Assembly (NCBI RefSeq): GCF_035818475.1
Contig: NZ_JAYMGV010000005.1
Location: forward strand, 124,001 to 188,000
Reading direction: 5' to 3'
Length of the DNA stretch: 64,000 nucleotides
DNA from: Cognatitamlana sp035818475
GTDB lineage: Bacteria; Bacteroidota; Bacteroidia; Flavobacteriales; Flavobacteriaceae
In this document: in pieces, positions 18,279 to 27,515 of the stretch
How positions within the stretch are numbered: the first letter of the stretch is position 1
Layout of the letters: each line of letters starts with the position of its first letter
The notes under the pieces: generated by a model
Told to the model about the DNA's origin: nothing
The model's input: the letters and a program-made list of their open reading frames with translations, nothing else
The model's database searches: none
Position numbers and translations under genes: made by a program

Positions 18279-19287
18279 TACGTTTCCATAAGGAAGCTAT
18301 GACATCTTCCAGGCTATCAAATTTAGGTTCAAAGGGCTTCATATTTAGTCTGCCCTTATCTTTATAAAGCAGTAAGCTAAATACTGAGGTATTTGGATTA
18401 TCCAGGTCTAAAAGCGGGTAACGTAAATCATTGTATTGGTATTCATTATCACTAATCTTATAAATGCTATAATAGTGATTACTAAACCAAGCTAATCCTT
18501 TAATATCATGAAAATCAGAAGGCTCTAAGTCACGCTGTTTAGGCACCTTTCTAAAATTTAAAAATCGGTTTTCTGTATCTAATAAAGAATAATCAGCAAC
18601 AAAATATGCTGTATTTGTTTGAGCTATACCATACCACAACACGTTATTAAAAATTGCAGGTTGTATGCTAAAGCGCTCATAATCTATATCACTATCCTTT
18701 AATGATTTTCTAAAAATTGTATCTATATAAAGTTTATTCCCTAAAGTAAACAACATATAAGCCGAACTAATTCCAATTCCCAGTTTTAACCAAAGTTGAC
18801 GTTTCCTTGAGGTCCTCTTAAAAAACATCAAAGCAATGATACATATTAAGAACGGAAGCGTATATATAGGATCTGCAACAGCTATATTATTTAAAGCCAC
18901 TCTATAATTACTAAAAGGAGCAAACAACTGAGTTCCATATGGTGTAAAACAATCTAAAATAGGGTGTGTAAAAAGCGACCAAAAAAATAAATTGATCCAA
19001 TTCTTTCGTGTAGTCGAATTAAAACGCTTGCCCGTATTATAAAGTTTATGAACCAGCCACCCTAGTAAAAAAGCCGCTAGAACAGAAAATAGGATAGAAT
19101 GCATAAACCCTCTGTGAAATAGCATGGCATCAATTTCATTGCCGTACAACCAACTGCCTACAAAAACATCCAGATCCGGGATAGTACCACCAATAGCACC
19201 AAACAAAAGCGCTTTATTTCCAATCTTTTTTCCTAATACGGCTTCCCCGCAGGCAGCTCCCAGTACAATTTGAGTTAGTGAATCCAT
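18265..19287 (-). CDS. membrane-bound metal-dependent hydrolase, YdjM/DUF457 family
   Basis: The protein has 340 residues from the ATG at 19287, which gives the usual family start MDSLTQIVLGAACGEAVLG. Metal-binding residues are expected in GTIPDLDVF, LFHRGFMHSI, and FTHPILDCFTPYGTQLF. Several membrane helices follow. The family is annotated as inner-membrane metal-dependent hydrolase, without an established substrate. The C-terminal 150 residues are soluble and less conserved. The upstream in-frame ATG at 19299 adds only four residues and is less likely. Confidence 0.82.
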   Translation of the reverse strand: MDSLTQIVLGAACGEAVLGKKIGNKALLFGAIGGTIPDLDVFVGSWLYGNEIDAMLFHRGFMHSILFSVLAAFLLGWLVHKLYNTGKRFNSTTRKNWINLFFWSLFTHPILDCFTPYGTQLFAPFSNYRVALNNIAVADPIYTLPFLICIIALMFFKRTSRKRQLWLKLGIGISSAYMLFTLGNKLYIDTIFRKSLKDSDIDYERFSIQPAIFNNVLWYGIAQTNTAYFVADYSLLDTENRFLNFRKVPKQRDLEPSDFHDIKGLAWFSNHYYSIYKISDNEYQYNDLRYPLLDLDNPNTSVFSLLLYKDKGRLNMKPFEPKFDSLEDVIASLWKRIKGL

Positions 19288-19318
19288 ATAAGCATGCAAA
19301 TTTAACCAACTATTTTAT

Positions 19319-19738
19319 TCATTTGCCATTATACCTTTGTTTTATAGGAGTTTTTTTCTTTAAACTTTGCGAAAGGTCAATGGTGCGTCCTCTTAAAGTT
19401 TTCTTTACATGTTTATACCTTTCAAAATCTGCTTCAGAGATTTTATCATTAACGTACATGGATTCCATTTCAGTTATATAATTCAAAGCCTTTAAGTTTT
19501 GTGTTAATTGCCATTGATTCAATGCTGTGTTTTCATCTTGATCAATATTCAATACTTCTTGTCCTTTTTGGTTTTGAAATTCTTGTGAGGCCTTGGATAA
19601 GGATGTATGGTCTTTTTTCTTTTCTATAAAAGTGCTTTCTTTTTCTACAAAATCATGCATCGTGTTGGGATATGAAATATGGTATATAAGTACATATAAA
19701 AGCCCCAAGACAAGTATTAACACCAATGAAAATATCAT
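19319..19738 (-). CDS. small membrane-anchored protein of unknown function
   Basis: The 139-residue protein has an N-terminal membrane helix (FSLVLILVLGLLYVLIYHI) and a charged helical region containing many Lys, Glu and Gln, probably coiled coil. It ends with SLKKKTPIKQRYNGK. No domain is recognised. It lies upstream of the hydrolase gene on the same strand, 31 bases from that gene's start. Confidence 0.5.
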   Translation of the reverse strand: MIFSLVLILVLGLLYVLIYHISYPNTMHDFVEKESTFIEKKKDHTSLSKASQEFQNQKGQEVLNIDQDENTALNQWQLTQNLKALNYITEMESMYVNDKISEADFERYKHVKKTLRGRTIDLSQSLKKKTPIKQRYNGK

Positions 19739-19847
19739 AATAAAAAGCTTGATTTGATATTAATTGTGACACTAATTATCAAATAAGTCACATTGTTTTG
19801 AAAGAAACTCAGAAAATCGTAACATTACGAGATTAAAATTTTAATAC

Positions 19848-21317
19848 ATGCAAGACGAAAAGAATATTTCCGAGTTTAAAGCCGATGAACAAAACATTAT
19901 TGAAAACAAAGCACTTAATTTTTTAGAAGCTCTTATTCCGGTAATCATCTTAATGGGTCTCTTAGCTTACAACATCTTTTTTGCACAAGGAGAGATGTTT
20001 GGAGCGTATTCAAATCAAATTATTTTATTAATCGGAGGTGGTGTTGCTGCTATTGTTGGTTTCTTTAATAAAGTGTCTTTTAATAGAATGCTAAAAGAAA
20101 TATGGGAGAATTTAAAAAGTGTATTTATTCCAATTATGATACTCTTTTTGGTTGGTGCTCTTGCCGGCACATGGCTTATCAGTGGTGTGATCCCGGCTAT
20201 GGTATACTATGGGTTACAGGTTTTAAGTCCTGAAATATTTTTACCGGCATCTGTAGTTATAGCCGCTCTAATTTCAATTGCAACAGGTAGTTCATGGACC
20301 ACTTCTGCTACTGTTGGTATTGCTTTAGTAGGAATTGGGGGTGCTTTAGGAATTAATCCGGGAATGATTGCCGGAGCCGTTATTTCCGGGGCTTATTTTG
20401 GTGATAAGATGTCACCGCTTAGTGATACTACAAACCTTGCACCAGCTATGGCAGGAACTGATCTGTTTACTCATATTAGGTATATGTCAATTACCACAGT
20501 TCCAACTATAATTGTAACGCTGATTATATTCGGAATTTTAAGTATCTCCGTCACAACATCAGGGAGTGCTGATGTAGGCAATTTATTAGAAACCATTACC
20601 ACATCATTTAATATTACACCGTGGCTGTTCTTAGTTCCACTTGCCGTTATAGGCTTAATATTATTAAAAACAAAACCATTAGCAGCACTTGGAATCGGGG
20701 TTTTATTAGCCGCTATTTTTGCATTTATTTTTCAGCCGGAAATATTAAACAATCTAGGAGATGGCTCTAAGTTTTCATCTATTATCAAATCTATTTTTAC
20801 TGACATTCAAATCACTACCGATAATGAAAAGCTAAACGATTTGTTTTCTGCCGGTGGTATGAAAGGCATGCTTTGGACCATATTTTTAATTATCTGTGCT
20901 ATGGTTTTTGGTGGTGTTATGGATGGTATTGGAGCACTTGCCAAAATAACCGAGGCCTTACTTTCCATGGCTGCTTCAGTTTTTGGGCTATTTGCCAGTA
21001 CTGTGGTGAGCTGTTTAGGCTTAAACATCATAGCTTCAGATCAATACTTAGCGATAGTTATCCCAGGAAAAATGTTCAAGAAAGCCTTTGAAGACAAAAA
21101 CCTCGCTCCCGAAAATTTAAGCAGAACTCTTGAAGACTCAGGAACGGTAACTTCTGTACTCATTCCATGGAATACTTGTGGAGCCTATCAATCCGGTGTT
21201 TTAGGTGTTGGTGTTGGAGAATATTTTTTATACGCCTTTTTTAATTGGCTAAGTCCGTTTACCACCTTATTATTTGCTGCTTTAAGGATCAAAATAAAGC
21301 AGTTGGCTTCAAAATAG
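19848..21317 (+). CDS. nhaC: Na+/H+ antiporter, NhaC family
   Basis: The 489-residue integral membrane protein has about 11-12 hydrophobic helices. The segments ATGSSWTTSATVG, GAYFGDKMSPLSDTTNLAPAMAG, and near the C-terminus LEDSGTVTSVLIPWNTCGAYQ are characteristic of NhaC antiporters. It exchanges sodium for protons across the inner membrane, consistent with a marine lifestyle. It is transcribed alone and followed by a weak hairpin. Confidence 0.93.
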   Translation: MQDEKNISEFKADEQNIIENKALNFLEALIPVIILMGLLAYNIFFAQGEMFGAYSNQIILLIGGGVAAIVGFFNKVSFNRMLKEIWENLKSVFIPIMILFLVGALAGTWLISGVIPAMVYYGLQVLSPEIFLPASVVIAALISIATGSSWTTSATVGIALVGIGGALGINPGMIAGAVISGAYFGDKMSPLSDTTNLAPAMAGTDLFTHIRYMSITTVPTIIVTLIIFGILSISVTTSGSADVGNLLETITTSFNITPWLFLVPLAVIGLILLKTKPLAALGIGVLLAAIFAFIFQPEILNNLGDGSKFSSIIKSIFTDIQITTDNEKLNDLFSAGGMKGMLWTIFLIICAMVFGGVMDGIGALAKITEALLSMAASVFGLFASTVVSCLGLNIIASDQYLAIVIPGKMFKKAFEDKNLAPENLSRTLEDSGTVTSVLIPWNTCGAYQSGVLGVGVGEYFLYAFFNWLSPFTTLLFAALRIKIKQLASK

Positions 21318-21331
21318 AATATCACTATTCT
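21316..21331 (+). terminator. weak hairpin after nhaC
   Basis: AGAATA-TCAC-TATTCT forms a six-base-pair stem overlapping the nhaC stop and is followed by GTTTTC. The T-run is short, so termination strength is doubtful. Confidence 0.35.
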
Positions 21332-21412
21332 GTTTTCATTATCATATAGGTAAAATCTATGTATTTATAAAGAATTAAAATTTTAATTCTTACCAAAATT
21401 TATAATCTATTT

Positions 21413-21420
21413 TATATTTG
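21413..21420 (+). promoter_or_regulatory. -7 element TATATTTG of the peroxiredoxin gene
   Basis: TATATTTG matches the Bacteroidetes TAnnTTTG -7 box and lies 36 bases before the peroxiredoxin ATG. A clear -33 TTTG is not seen at the usual spacing. Confidence 0.6.
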
Positions 21421-21456
21421 CACTTCGAAAATTAATAACATTATAAATATAAAAAC

Positions 21457-22101
21457 ATGGCATTAGTAGGAAAAAAATTTCCAGATTTAAACGTTGACGC
21501 AATGAATAGCACGGGAGCTACTTATAAAGTAAACGTTCTTGAAGAAGCTGTAAACAATAAAAAGAAAGTGGTTTTATTTTGGTATCCAAAAGACTTCACT
21601 TTTGTTTGTCCAACAGAATTACATGCATTTCAAGCAGCACTTCCTGAATTTGAAAAAAGAAACACTATTGTAATTGGTGCATCTTGCGACACTCCTGAAG
21701 TTCATTTTGCATGGTTAAGCACTGCTAAAAACAATGGTGGTATAGAAGGCGTAACCTATCCTATTCTTGCCGATAGTAACAGAAACTTATCAAGCATCTT
21801 AGGTATTTTAGATATCTCTAATGAAACTTTTGATGAAGAAACCGGTACGGTTCAGGTTGAAGGGGATAATGTAACCTATAGAGCTACTTATATTATAGAT
21901 GAAGACGGTGTGGTACAACATGAAAGCATCAATAATATGCCATTAGGAAGAAACGTCAACGAATATATCCGTTTAGTAGATGCGTTAACACATAACCAAA
22001 AGCACGGCGAAGTTTGCCCGGCAAACTGGCAGGAAGGTAAAGAAGCTATGAATGCAAACGCTAAAGCTACTGCAGAATATTTAGCATTACATGCTAACTA
22101 A
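21457..22101 (+). CDS. typical 2-Cys peroxiredoxin (AhpC/Prx family)
   Basis: The 214-residue protein has the peroxidatic Cys51 in FTFVCPTEL, the catalytic Arg/Thr environment, and a resolving Cys187 in GEVCPANW, so it is a typical 2-Cys peroxiredoxin. It reduces H2O2 and organic peroxides using a thioredoxin or AhpF-type reductant; no reductase gene is adjacent. The C-terminal region is longer than that of E. coli AhpC. It is monocistronic, with a good -7 box upstream and a strong terminator downstream. Tpx and KatG are encoded within 5 kb. Confidence 0.95.
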   Translation: MALVGKKFPDLNVDAMNSTGATYKVNVLEEAVNNKKKVVLFWYPKDFTFVCPTELHAFQAALPEFEKRNTIVIGASCDTPEVHFAWLSTAKNNGGIEGVTYPILADSNRNLSSILGILDISNETFDEETGTVQVEGDNVTYRATYIIDEDGVVQHESINNMPLGRNVNEYIRLVDALTHNQKHGEVCPANWQEGKEAMNANAKATAEYLALHAN

Positions 22102-22156
22102 ATCTATGAGTTTGAAATGCAAACTCAATTAATACATTATTGAAAAAGAAGAATTG

Positions 22157-22190
22157 AAAAATCACTTTGTATATACAGAGTGATTTTTTT
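22157..22190 (+). terminator. terminator of the peroxiredoxin gene
   Basis: AAAATCACTTTGTA and TACAGAGTGATTTT pair almost perfectly and are followed by eight T residues, giving a strong intrinsic terminator. Confidence 0.85.
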
Positions 22191-22349
22191 TTGAGCCTAA
22201 ACCTTACTACTTCTCAACATTTTACCATATGGTAAAAATATTAAATTAGAATAATTCTAGATTTGCCGACGATTTACCTTATTTAGAAACATGCCTTATT
22301 TATAGCTAAACCGGCAAAATCTAAATGTATACTCTAATCCAAATTGAAA

Positions 22350-23417
22350 ATGAAACTATTCTATTTTTCGTTAATTACCTATTTATTATTTAATTGCGCT
22401 AATGCCCAAAGTACGGGTGAGTTTGTAGCAGATGCTCCTTCAGATATTCTTATCAATGGCAATGATTTATACTTCTGTGAGTATAATAATGGTAAAATTT
22501 CTAAAATAGATATTACAGATTCCACCCCAGTAAAAACAGAAATATTAACAGGATTATCCAGGCCTTCTGGGATGGCTATCAATGGTAATGACTTATATTT
22601 TAGTGAAATTGGCGATGATAATGGCGACCCTGATGATGGTAAGATCTCTAAAATAGATATTACAGATAGCAGCCCTATAATAACAGAAGTGTTAACGGGA
22701 CTTTCTACGCCTTTTAGTATTGCTATTCAAGATCAAGATTTATATTTTTCTGAGTCAGGTGATCGATCAATATCCAAAATAGATATTACAACTATTAGTC
22801 CACCACCTGTACTAGTTTCAGGTCTAACATCTATACCTGGAGGTATTATACTCCATAATAATGATTTATACTTCTGTGAATACAGTAGCGGTAAGATTAA
22901 TAAAATAGATATTACGGACAGTTCTCCTGTAGCAACGGAGGTAATAACCGGGTTAACTACACCCAGAAATCTTGCTTTTGATGGTAATGATTTATATTTC
23001 TGTGAATATTCCAGCGATAAAATTTCTAAAATAGACATCACTGAAGTGTCTCCAACAATTATAGAGATAAATACAATAGCAGGGGCCGGACCTAGTAGTC
23101 TTGCTATCAAAAACAGCACTATTTATGTCAGTGAGCTCGATAATAATAAAATTTCTTTTAGTAATTTATCTACACTAAATGTTCACAATTCTTCAATGCA
23201 ACAAAAGGTAAAGGTATTTCCAAATCCTGCAAATACCTACATAGAAGTTTCCGGTTTAAATAAAAGAAAGGATTACATCATTTACAATACTCTGGGTGTG
23301 GAAAAAAATAACGGAATCATATCCAATAATGGTAAGATCAATATACAAAATCTAGCTAATGGAATGTATCTATTGAAATTTGACAACAAAAAACCGATTA
23401 AATTTATAAAAGAATAG
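22350..23417 (+). CDS. secreted beta-propeller repeat protein with T9SS tail
   Basis: The protein has 355 residues from the ATG at 22350 (a TTG two codons earlier is not preferred). A signal peptide ends near NCANAQ. Five to six repeats of 40-45 residues follow, each with the pattern NDLYFCEY..GKISKIDITDSSP.....LTGL, as in NHL/SMP-30-like propellers. The C-terminus is a T9SS type A sorting domain (VFPNPANTYIEVSG, IYNTLGVEKNN, NLANGMYLLKF). It should be secreted or held at the cell surface. The function is unknown; such propellers often bind ligands or proteins. Confidence 0.75.
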   Translation: MKLFYFSLITYLLFNCANAQSTGEFVADAPSDILINGNDLYFCEYNNGKISKIDITDSTPVKTEILTGLSRPSGMAINGNDLYFSEIGDDNGDPDDGKISKIDITDSSPIITEVLTGLSTPFSIAIQDQDLYFSESGDRSISKIDITTISPPPVLVSGLTSIPGGIILHNNDLYFCEYSSGKINKIDITDSSPVATEVITGLTTPRNLAFDGNDLYFCEYSSDKISKIDITEVSPTIIEINTIAGAGPSSLAIKNSTIYVSELDNNKISFSNLSTLNVHNSSMQQKVKVFPNPANTYIEVSGLNKRKDYIIYNTLGVEKNNGIISNNGKINIQNLANGMYLLKFDNKKPIKFIKE

Positions 23418-23458
23418 AATCCCAACGCTACCCTTTATAATATTTCACAAACAACAAT

Positions 23459-23929
23459 TTACTTTAAAAGCTCTATAATATCCTTAAGTTCTTTTTCTTT
23501 GGCATAATCCAATGCTGTTTTCCCATTTTTGTCTTTAACCTTTTGCTTAGCCTTATGGTCCAATAATAATTTAACCATTTTGGTTTGATTATACATTGAT
23601 GCAAAAATCAACGGGGTAATACCTTCAGCATTTGCTATATTGATATTAGCTCCATACTGTATCAACCTTAAAGCTATGGTCAAATTTCCTTTAAAGGATA
23701 CGCCAATCAAAGCGGTATTTCCAAACGTATCTACCGAATCTACAGGAACCTTATTTTCTAACAACAGATTTACAATAGCTTCTTTATCAAAATAAGAAGC
23801 AAATATTAAAGGGGTAAACCCTCTTGGATCTTTAGCATCGATCAGAGCTGGGTTTTCTCTCAGTAGTTCTTTTACTCGCTCTGTGTTATTGGATTGAATG
23901 TTGCAAAAAAGATCATCAATAATATTCAT
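23459..23929 (-). CDS. ankyrin-repeat protein linked to catalase
   Basis: The 156-residue protein is built of four ankyrin repeats. Visible cores are DPRGFTPLIFASYFDKEAIV, FGNTALIGVSFKGN, EGITPLIFASMYNQTKMV and NGKTALDYAKEKELKDII. No signal peptide is seen. It lies 85 bases downstream of katG on the same strand. In other bacteria, ankyrin proteins encoded next to catalase genes (AnkB in Pseudomonas) are needed for full catalase activity, so a role supporting KatG is a reasonable inference. Confidence 0.8.
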   Translation of the reverse strand: MNIIDDLFCNIQSNNTERVKELLRENPALIDAKDPRGFTPLIFASYFDKEAIVNLLLENKVPVDSVDTFGNTALIGVSFKGNLTIALRLIQYGANINIANAEGITPLIFASMYNQTKMVKLLLDHKAKQKVKDKNGKTALDYAKEKELKDIIELLK

Positions 23930-24014
23930 AACTGTTCCGTTTTTAAAATAAAATTGGGATAAGTAGTAAGTAGAACAAACATATTTATCCCAATATAATT
24001 TTCACAATCTAAAG

Positions 24015-26207
24015 TTATGTCAGATCAAAACGGTCTAAATTCATAACCTTAGTCCATGCTGTAATAAAATCTTTCACAAATTTCTCTTCAGCATCAGCAG
24101 CTCCATACACTTCAGCTACTGCTCTCAATTCTGTATTTGACCCAAAGATCAAATCTGCACGGGTCCCTGTAAATTTTACTTCTCCTGTTTTTCGGTCACT
24201 GCCCTCAAATATGGAGTCATCATTTGAAACAGCCTTCCAGGTATAGGTGAAGTCTAAAATATTAGCAAAGAACGCATTGTTCAAACTGCCAACGATATCT
24301 GTAAACACGCCGTGTTTTGAGCCATCATAATTTGTATCCAGTACTCGTAAACCTCCAATTAACACTGTCATTTCTGGAATTGAAAGGGTTAATAGATTTG
24401 CCTTATCTATTAATAAATCTTCTGCAGCTACATGTAAACCGGACTTGACATAATTTCTAAAACCATCAGCTATTGGCTCCAAATAACCAAAGGATTCTAT
24501 ATCGGTTTGCTCCTGTGAAGCATCCCCTCTACCTCCGGTAAAAGGTACCGTTACAATATATCCTGCATTTTTTGCAGCTTGTTCAACACCAACAGAACCT
24601 CCCAAAACAATCAAATCTGCTATTGAAATAGTACCTTCAAATGCGTTTTGAATACCTTCATAAACTTCAAGAACTGTTGCTAATTCAGTTGGGTTGTTTA
24701 CTTTCCAATCCTTTTGAGGAGCCAAACGAATACGTCCTCCATTAGCACCACCGCGCATATCTGAACCTCTAAACGTTGAAGCCGAAGCCCAGGCTGTAGA
24801 AACCAATTGAGAAACGGTTAATCCTGAAACCTCAATCATGGTTTTTAATGACGCTATATCTGAATCACTCAAAGTATAATCAACAGAGGGAATAGGATCT
24901 TGCCATAATAATTCTTCTTTTGGCACTTCCGGGCCTAAATAACGTGATATGGGCCCCATATCTCTATGGGTTAATTTATACCATGCTCTGGCAAATGCAT
25001 CTTCTAATTCCTTTGGGTTTTCCTGAAAACGTTTTGAAATTTTTAAATACCCCGGATCTAACTTTAGAGCCATATCGGCATCTGTCATCATTAGAGCTTG
25101 TTGTTTTGAAGCATCACCCGCAGTTGGAGCCATTCTGGCCTGAGATTCTTTTGTTGGGGTCCATTGACTTGCTCCCGCCGGGCTTGTTGTTAACTCCCAA
25201 TCATAGTTTAACAATACATCAAAATAATCATGATCCCATTTGGTAGGGTTTGGGGTCCACGCGCCTTCCAGTCCACTTGTAATAGCATCATCAAGCTTTC
25301 CAGTACCATAGCTGTTTTTCCAGCCTGTACTCATTTCTTCAATAGCAGCACCATGAGGTTCTGCCCCTACAAAATCATCAGGATTAGCTGCACCATGAGC
25401 CTTACCAAAAGTATGCCCCCCTGCAGTAAGAGCTACAGTTTCTTCATCATTCATTGCCATACGTCCAAAAGTCTCTCTCATTAACTTAGCTGAGCCTAAC
25501 GGATTAGATTTTCCATTTGGTCCTTCCGGGTTAACATAGATCAATCCCATATGTGCCGCACCTAAATGCCCTTCCAAATTATCGTCATCAAAACGTTCCT
25601 TATTACCTAACCATTCGGTTTCAGATCCCCAATAAATATCTTGTTCGGGTTCCCAGGCATCTACCCTTCCGCCAGCAAATCCAAAGGTCTTAAAGCCCAT
25701 AGATTCCAAAGCACAATTCCCTGCAAGAATCATTAAATCTGCCCAGGAAATCTTTTTACCATATTTCTTTTTAATTGGCCAAAGTAACAAACGTGCCTTA
25801 TCCAAATTGCCATTATCCGGCCAACTATTTAACGGTGCAAAGCGTTGATTACCTGTGTTTGCTCCCCCTCTACCGTCTCCTACCCGATACGTACCGGCAC
25901 TATGCCATGCCATTCGTATCATAAGTGGACCATAATGCCCGTAATCTGCCGGCCACCAATCCTGAGAGTCCGTCATTATATTCATCACATCTGCTTTAAG
26001 AGCTGAAAAGTCAACACTATTGAATGCGTCTGCGTAGTTAAAATCCGCTCCCATTGGATTAGATTTTACGCTGTGTTGCTTAAGAATATTAAGCTTCAAT
26101 TCATTAGGCCACCAATCTCGGTTTTTTGTACCACTACCAGCCGATTCTTTTTGAGCACCTCCATAAAACGGGCACTTACTTGCGTCTCCATTACTATTGT
26201 GTTCCAT
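24015..26207 (-). CDS. katG: catalase-peroxidase
   Basis: The 730-residue protein has the usual duplicated peroxidase architecture. The N-terminal haem domain shows the distal Arg98, Trp101 and His102 in MIRMAWHSAGTYR. Tyr224 in MGLIYVNPEGPNG and Met250 in ETFGRMAMNDE complete the Met-Tyr-Trp adduct needed for catalase activity. Proximal His265 is in AGGHTFGKAHG. The C-terminal domain lacks haem ligands, as normal. It destroys H2O2. It is transcribed away from tpx across a 249-base intergenic region containing two AATTATATT motifs, and the ankyrin gene follows it. Confidence 0.98.
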   Translation of the reverse strand: MEHNSNGDASKCPFYGGAQKESAGSGTKNRDWWPNELKLNILKQHSVKSNPMGADFNYADAFNSVDFSALKADVMNIMTDSQDWWPADYGHYGPLMIRMAWHSAGTYRVGDGRGGANTGNQRFAPLNSWPDNGNLDKARLLLWPIKKKYGKKISWADLMILAGNCALESMGFKTFGFAGGRVDAWEPEQDIYWGSETEWLGNKERFDDDNLEGHLGAAHMGLIYVNPEGPNGKSNPLGSAKLMRETFGRMAMNDEETVALTAGGHTFGKAHGAANPDDFVGAEPHGAAIEEMSTGWKNSYGTGKLDDAITSGLEGAWTPNPTKWDHDYFDVLLNYDWELTTSPAGASQWTPTKESQARMAPTAGDASKQQALMMTDADMALKLDPGYLKISKRFQENPKELEDAFARAWYKLTHRDMGPISRYLGPEVPKEELLWQDPIPSVDYTLSDSDIASLKTMIEVSGLTVSQLVSTAWASASTFRGSDMRGGANGGRIRLAPQKDWKVNNPTELATVLEVYEGIQNAFEGTISIADLIVLGGSVGVEQAAKNAGYIVTVPFTGGRGDASQEQTDIESFGYLEPIADGFRNYVKSGLHVAAEDLLIDKANLLTLSIPEMTVLIGGLRVLDTNYDGSKHGVFTDIVGSLNNAFFANILDFTYTWKAVSNDDSIFEGSDRKTGEVKFTGTRADLIFGSNTELRAVAEVYGAADAEEKFVKDFITAWTKVMNLDRFDLT

Positions 26208-26456
26208 TATTAAAGTTTTTATATTTCATTCTGATTACCTAAAGATACAGATTGTATCAATATAAATTTTAGAATTATATTTTTATAAATTATATTAAAA
26301 TTGATAAAAACTATTGCTTTCTCTTATCTTATAAGTTTTATATATGCTAAGATGTTTATGAGCAGACATTTAGAGCCATTTAAAACTAATCTTAATTTAG
26401 CATCAATTAAACAGTAAATATTCCTAATTTTAGGTTTTCAAATAAAAAAACAGAAT

Positions 26457-26963
26457 ATGGCAAATATAACTTTGGGCGGAACCCCGGTAAAAACTTCAGG
26501 TAGCTTACCAGAATCAGGAACTCAATTACAGGATTTTGAGTTAGTGGCAACTGACCTTTCAACCAAAACTTTACAAGATTTTAAAGGCAGTAAATTAGTA
26601 TTGAATATTTTCCCGAGTGTAAATACTGGTGTCTGTGCGGCTTCAGTAAGACAGTTTAACACAGAGGCAAGTGAATTAGACAACACTAAAGTATTATGCA
26701 TTTCAAGGGATTTACCTTTTATGCAAGACCAGTTTTGTGCCGCAGAAGGCTTGGAAAATGTCATTATGCTTTCAGATTTTAAAACAGGGGCATTCGGCAA
26801 AACCAATGGTTTAATATTTGTAGATGGTGGTTTTGAAGGCCTTTTATCCAGAAGCATTATTGTTACAGATGCACATGGTAAAGTTATTTATACAGAGCAG
26901 GTGCCCGAAACAGGAGAAGAACCAAATTACAAGGCCGCTTTAGAAGCGCTTTACAATGAGTAA
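26457..26963 (+). CDS. tpx: thiol peroxidase
   Basis: The 168-residue protein is an atypical 2-Cys peroxiredoxin of the Tpx class. The peroxidatic Cys60 lies in VNTGVCAASVRQFN and the resolving Cys94 in MQDQFCAAEG, the usual spacing of about 34 residues. ALEALYNE is the C-terminus. It reduces lipid and alkyl peroxides with thioredoxin. The downstream dgkA-like gene starts 8 bases inside its 3' end, so the two are translationally coupled. Confidence 0.95.
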   Translation: MANITLGGTPVKTSGSLPESGTQLQDFELVATDLSTKTLQDFKGSKLVLNIFPSVNTGVCAASVRQFNTEASELDNTKVLCISRDLPFMQDQFCAAEGLENVIMLSDFKTGAFGKTNGLIFVDGGFEGLLSRSIIVTDAHGKVIYTEQVPETGEEPNYKAALEALYNE

Positions 26964-27324
26964 AAAAGAATCTTTTTTAACAAATAGGTTGAAAAGTGTC
27001 AGATACGCCTTTAAAGGTGCACTTTTACTCATAAAGACAGAGGCCAGTATTCAGGTACAGTTTATAATTGCAGTGATTATGACCATTGCCGGGTTTTATT
27101 TTAATATTTCTTCAAATGAATGGACGGTTCAAGTTCTAGCCATAGGCTTGGTCATGAGTATTGAAGGAGTTAATACTGCTATTGAAGAAATTGCTAATTT
27201 TATTCACCCTGAGCGCCATGATAAAATTGGCTTAATAAAAGATATAGCTGCTGGTGCTGTGTTTATAGCTTCCGTTTTTGCTTCTATTGCAGGCTTGGTA
27301 ATATATATTCCAAAGATTTTTTAA
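26956..27324 (+). CDS. dgkA: diacylglycerol/undecaprenol kinase, DgkA family
   Basis: The 122-residue protein has three membrane helices and the DgkA core: RYAFKGALLLIKTEASIQVQF, SIEGVNTAIEEIANFI (catalytic Glu residues), and HDKIGLIKDIAAGAVFIASV. It phosphorylates diacylglycerol or, in many bacteria, undecaprenol for cell-wall lipid recycling. It overlaps tpx by 8 bases. The Flavobacteriaceae-like order tpx-dgkA-ftsK continues downstream. Confidence 0.9.
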   Translation: MSKKESFLTNRLKSVRYAFKGALLLIKTEASIQVQFIIAVIMTIAGFYFNISSNEWTVQVLAIGLVMSIEGVNTAIEEIANFIHPERHDKIGLIKDIAAGAVFIASVFASIAGLVIYIPKIF

Positions 27325-27515
27325 AAATACTAAGTTAAAGAAAGCGTACCACCCTAGGAAACAGTTAACATAACCCAACATTTGTTTTTATTGCTTTTGC
27401 AATTTTTCAAAATAAAGTTTCGTTAATGTTAGTAATTTGTATTTTTGTTGCATTGTGAAAACAATTCAATTAAGAATACATTTTTAGTATCTCAATTTGA
27501 ATCAACAAATCATTA

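Noticed and set aside
22350..23417. Tandem repeats in the propeller gene read as a DNA repeat array or CRISPR
   Set aside because: The repeats are imperfect, coding and in frame, with no spacers; they are protein repeats. No CRISPR array is seen anywhere in the window.
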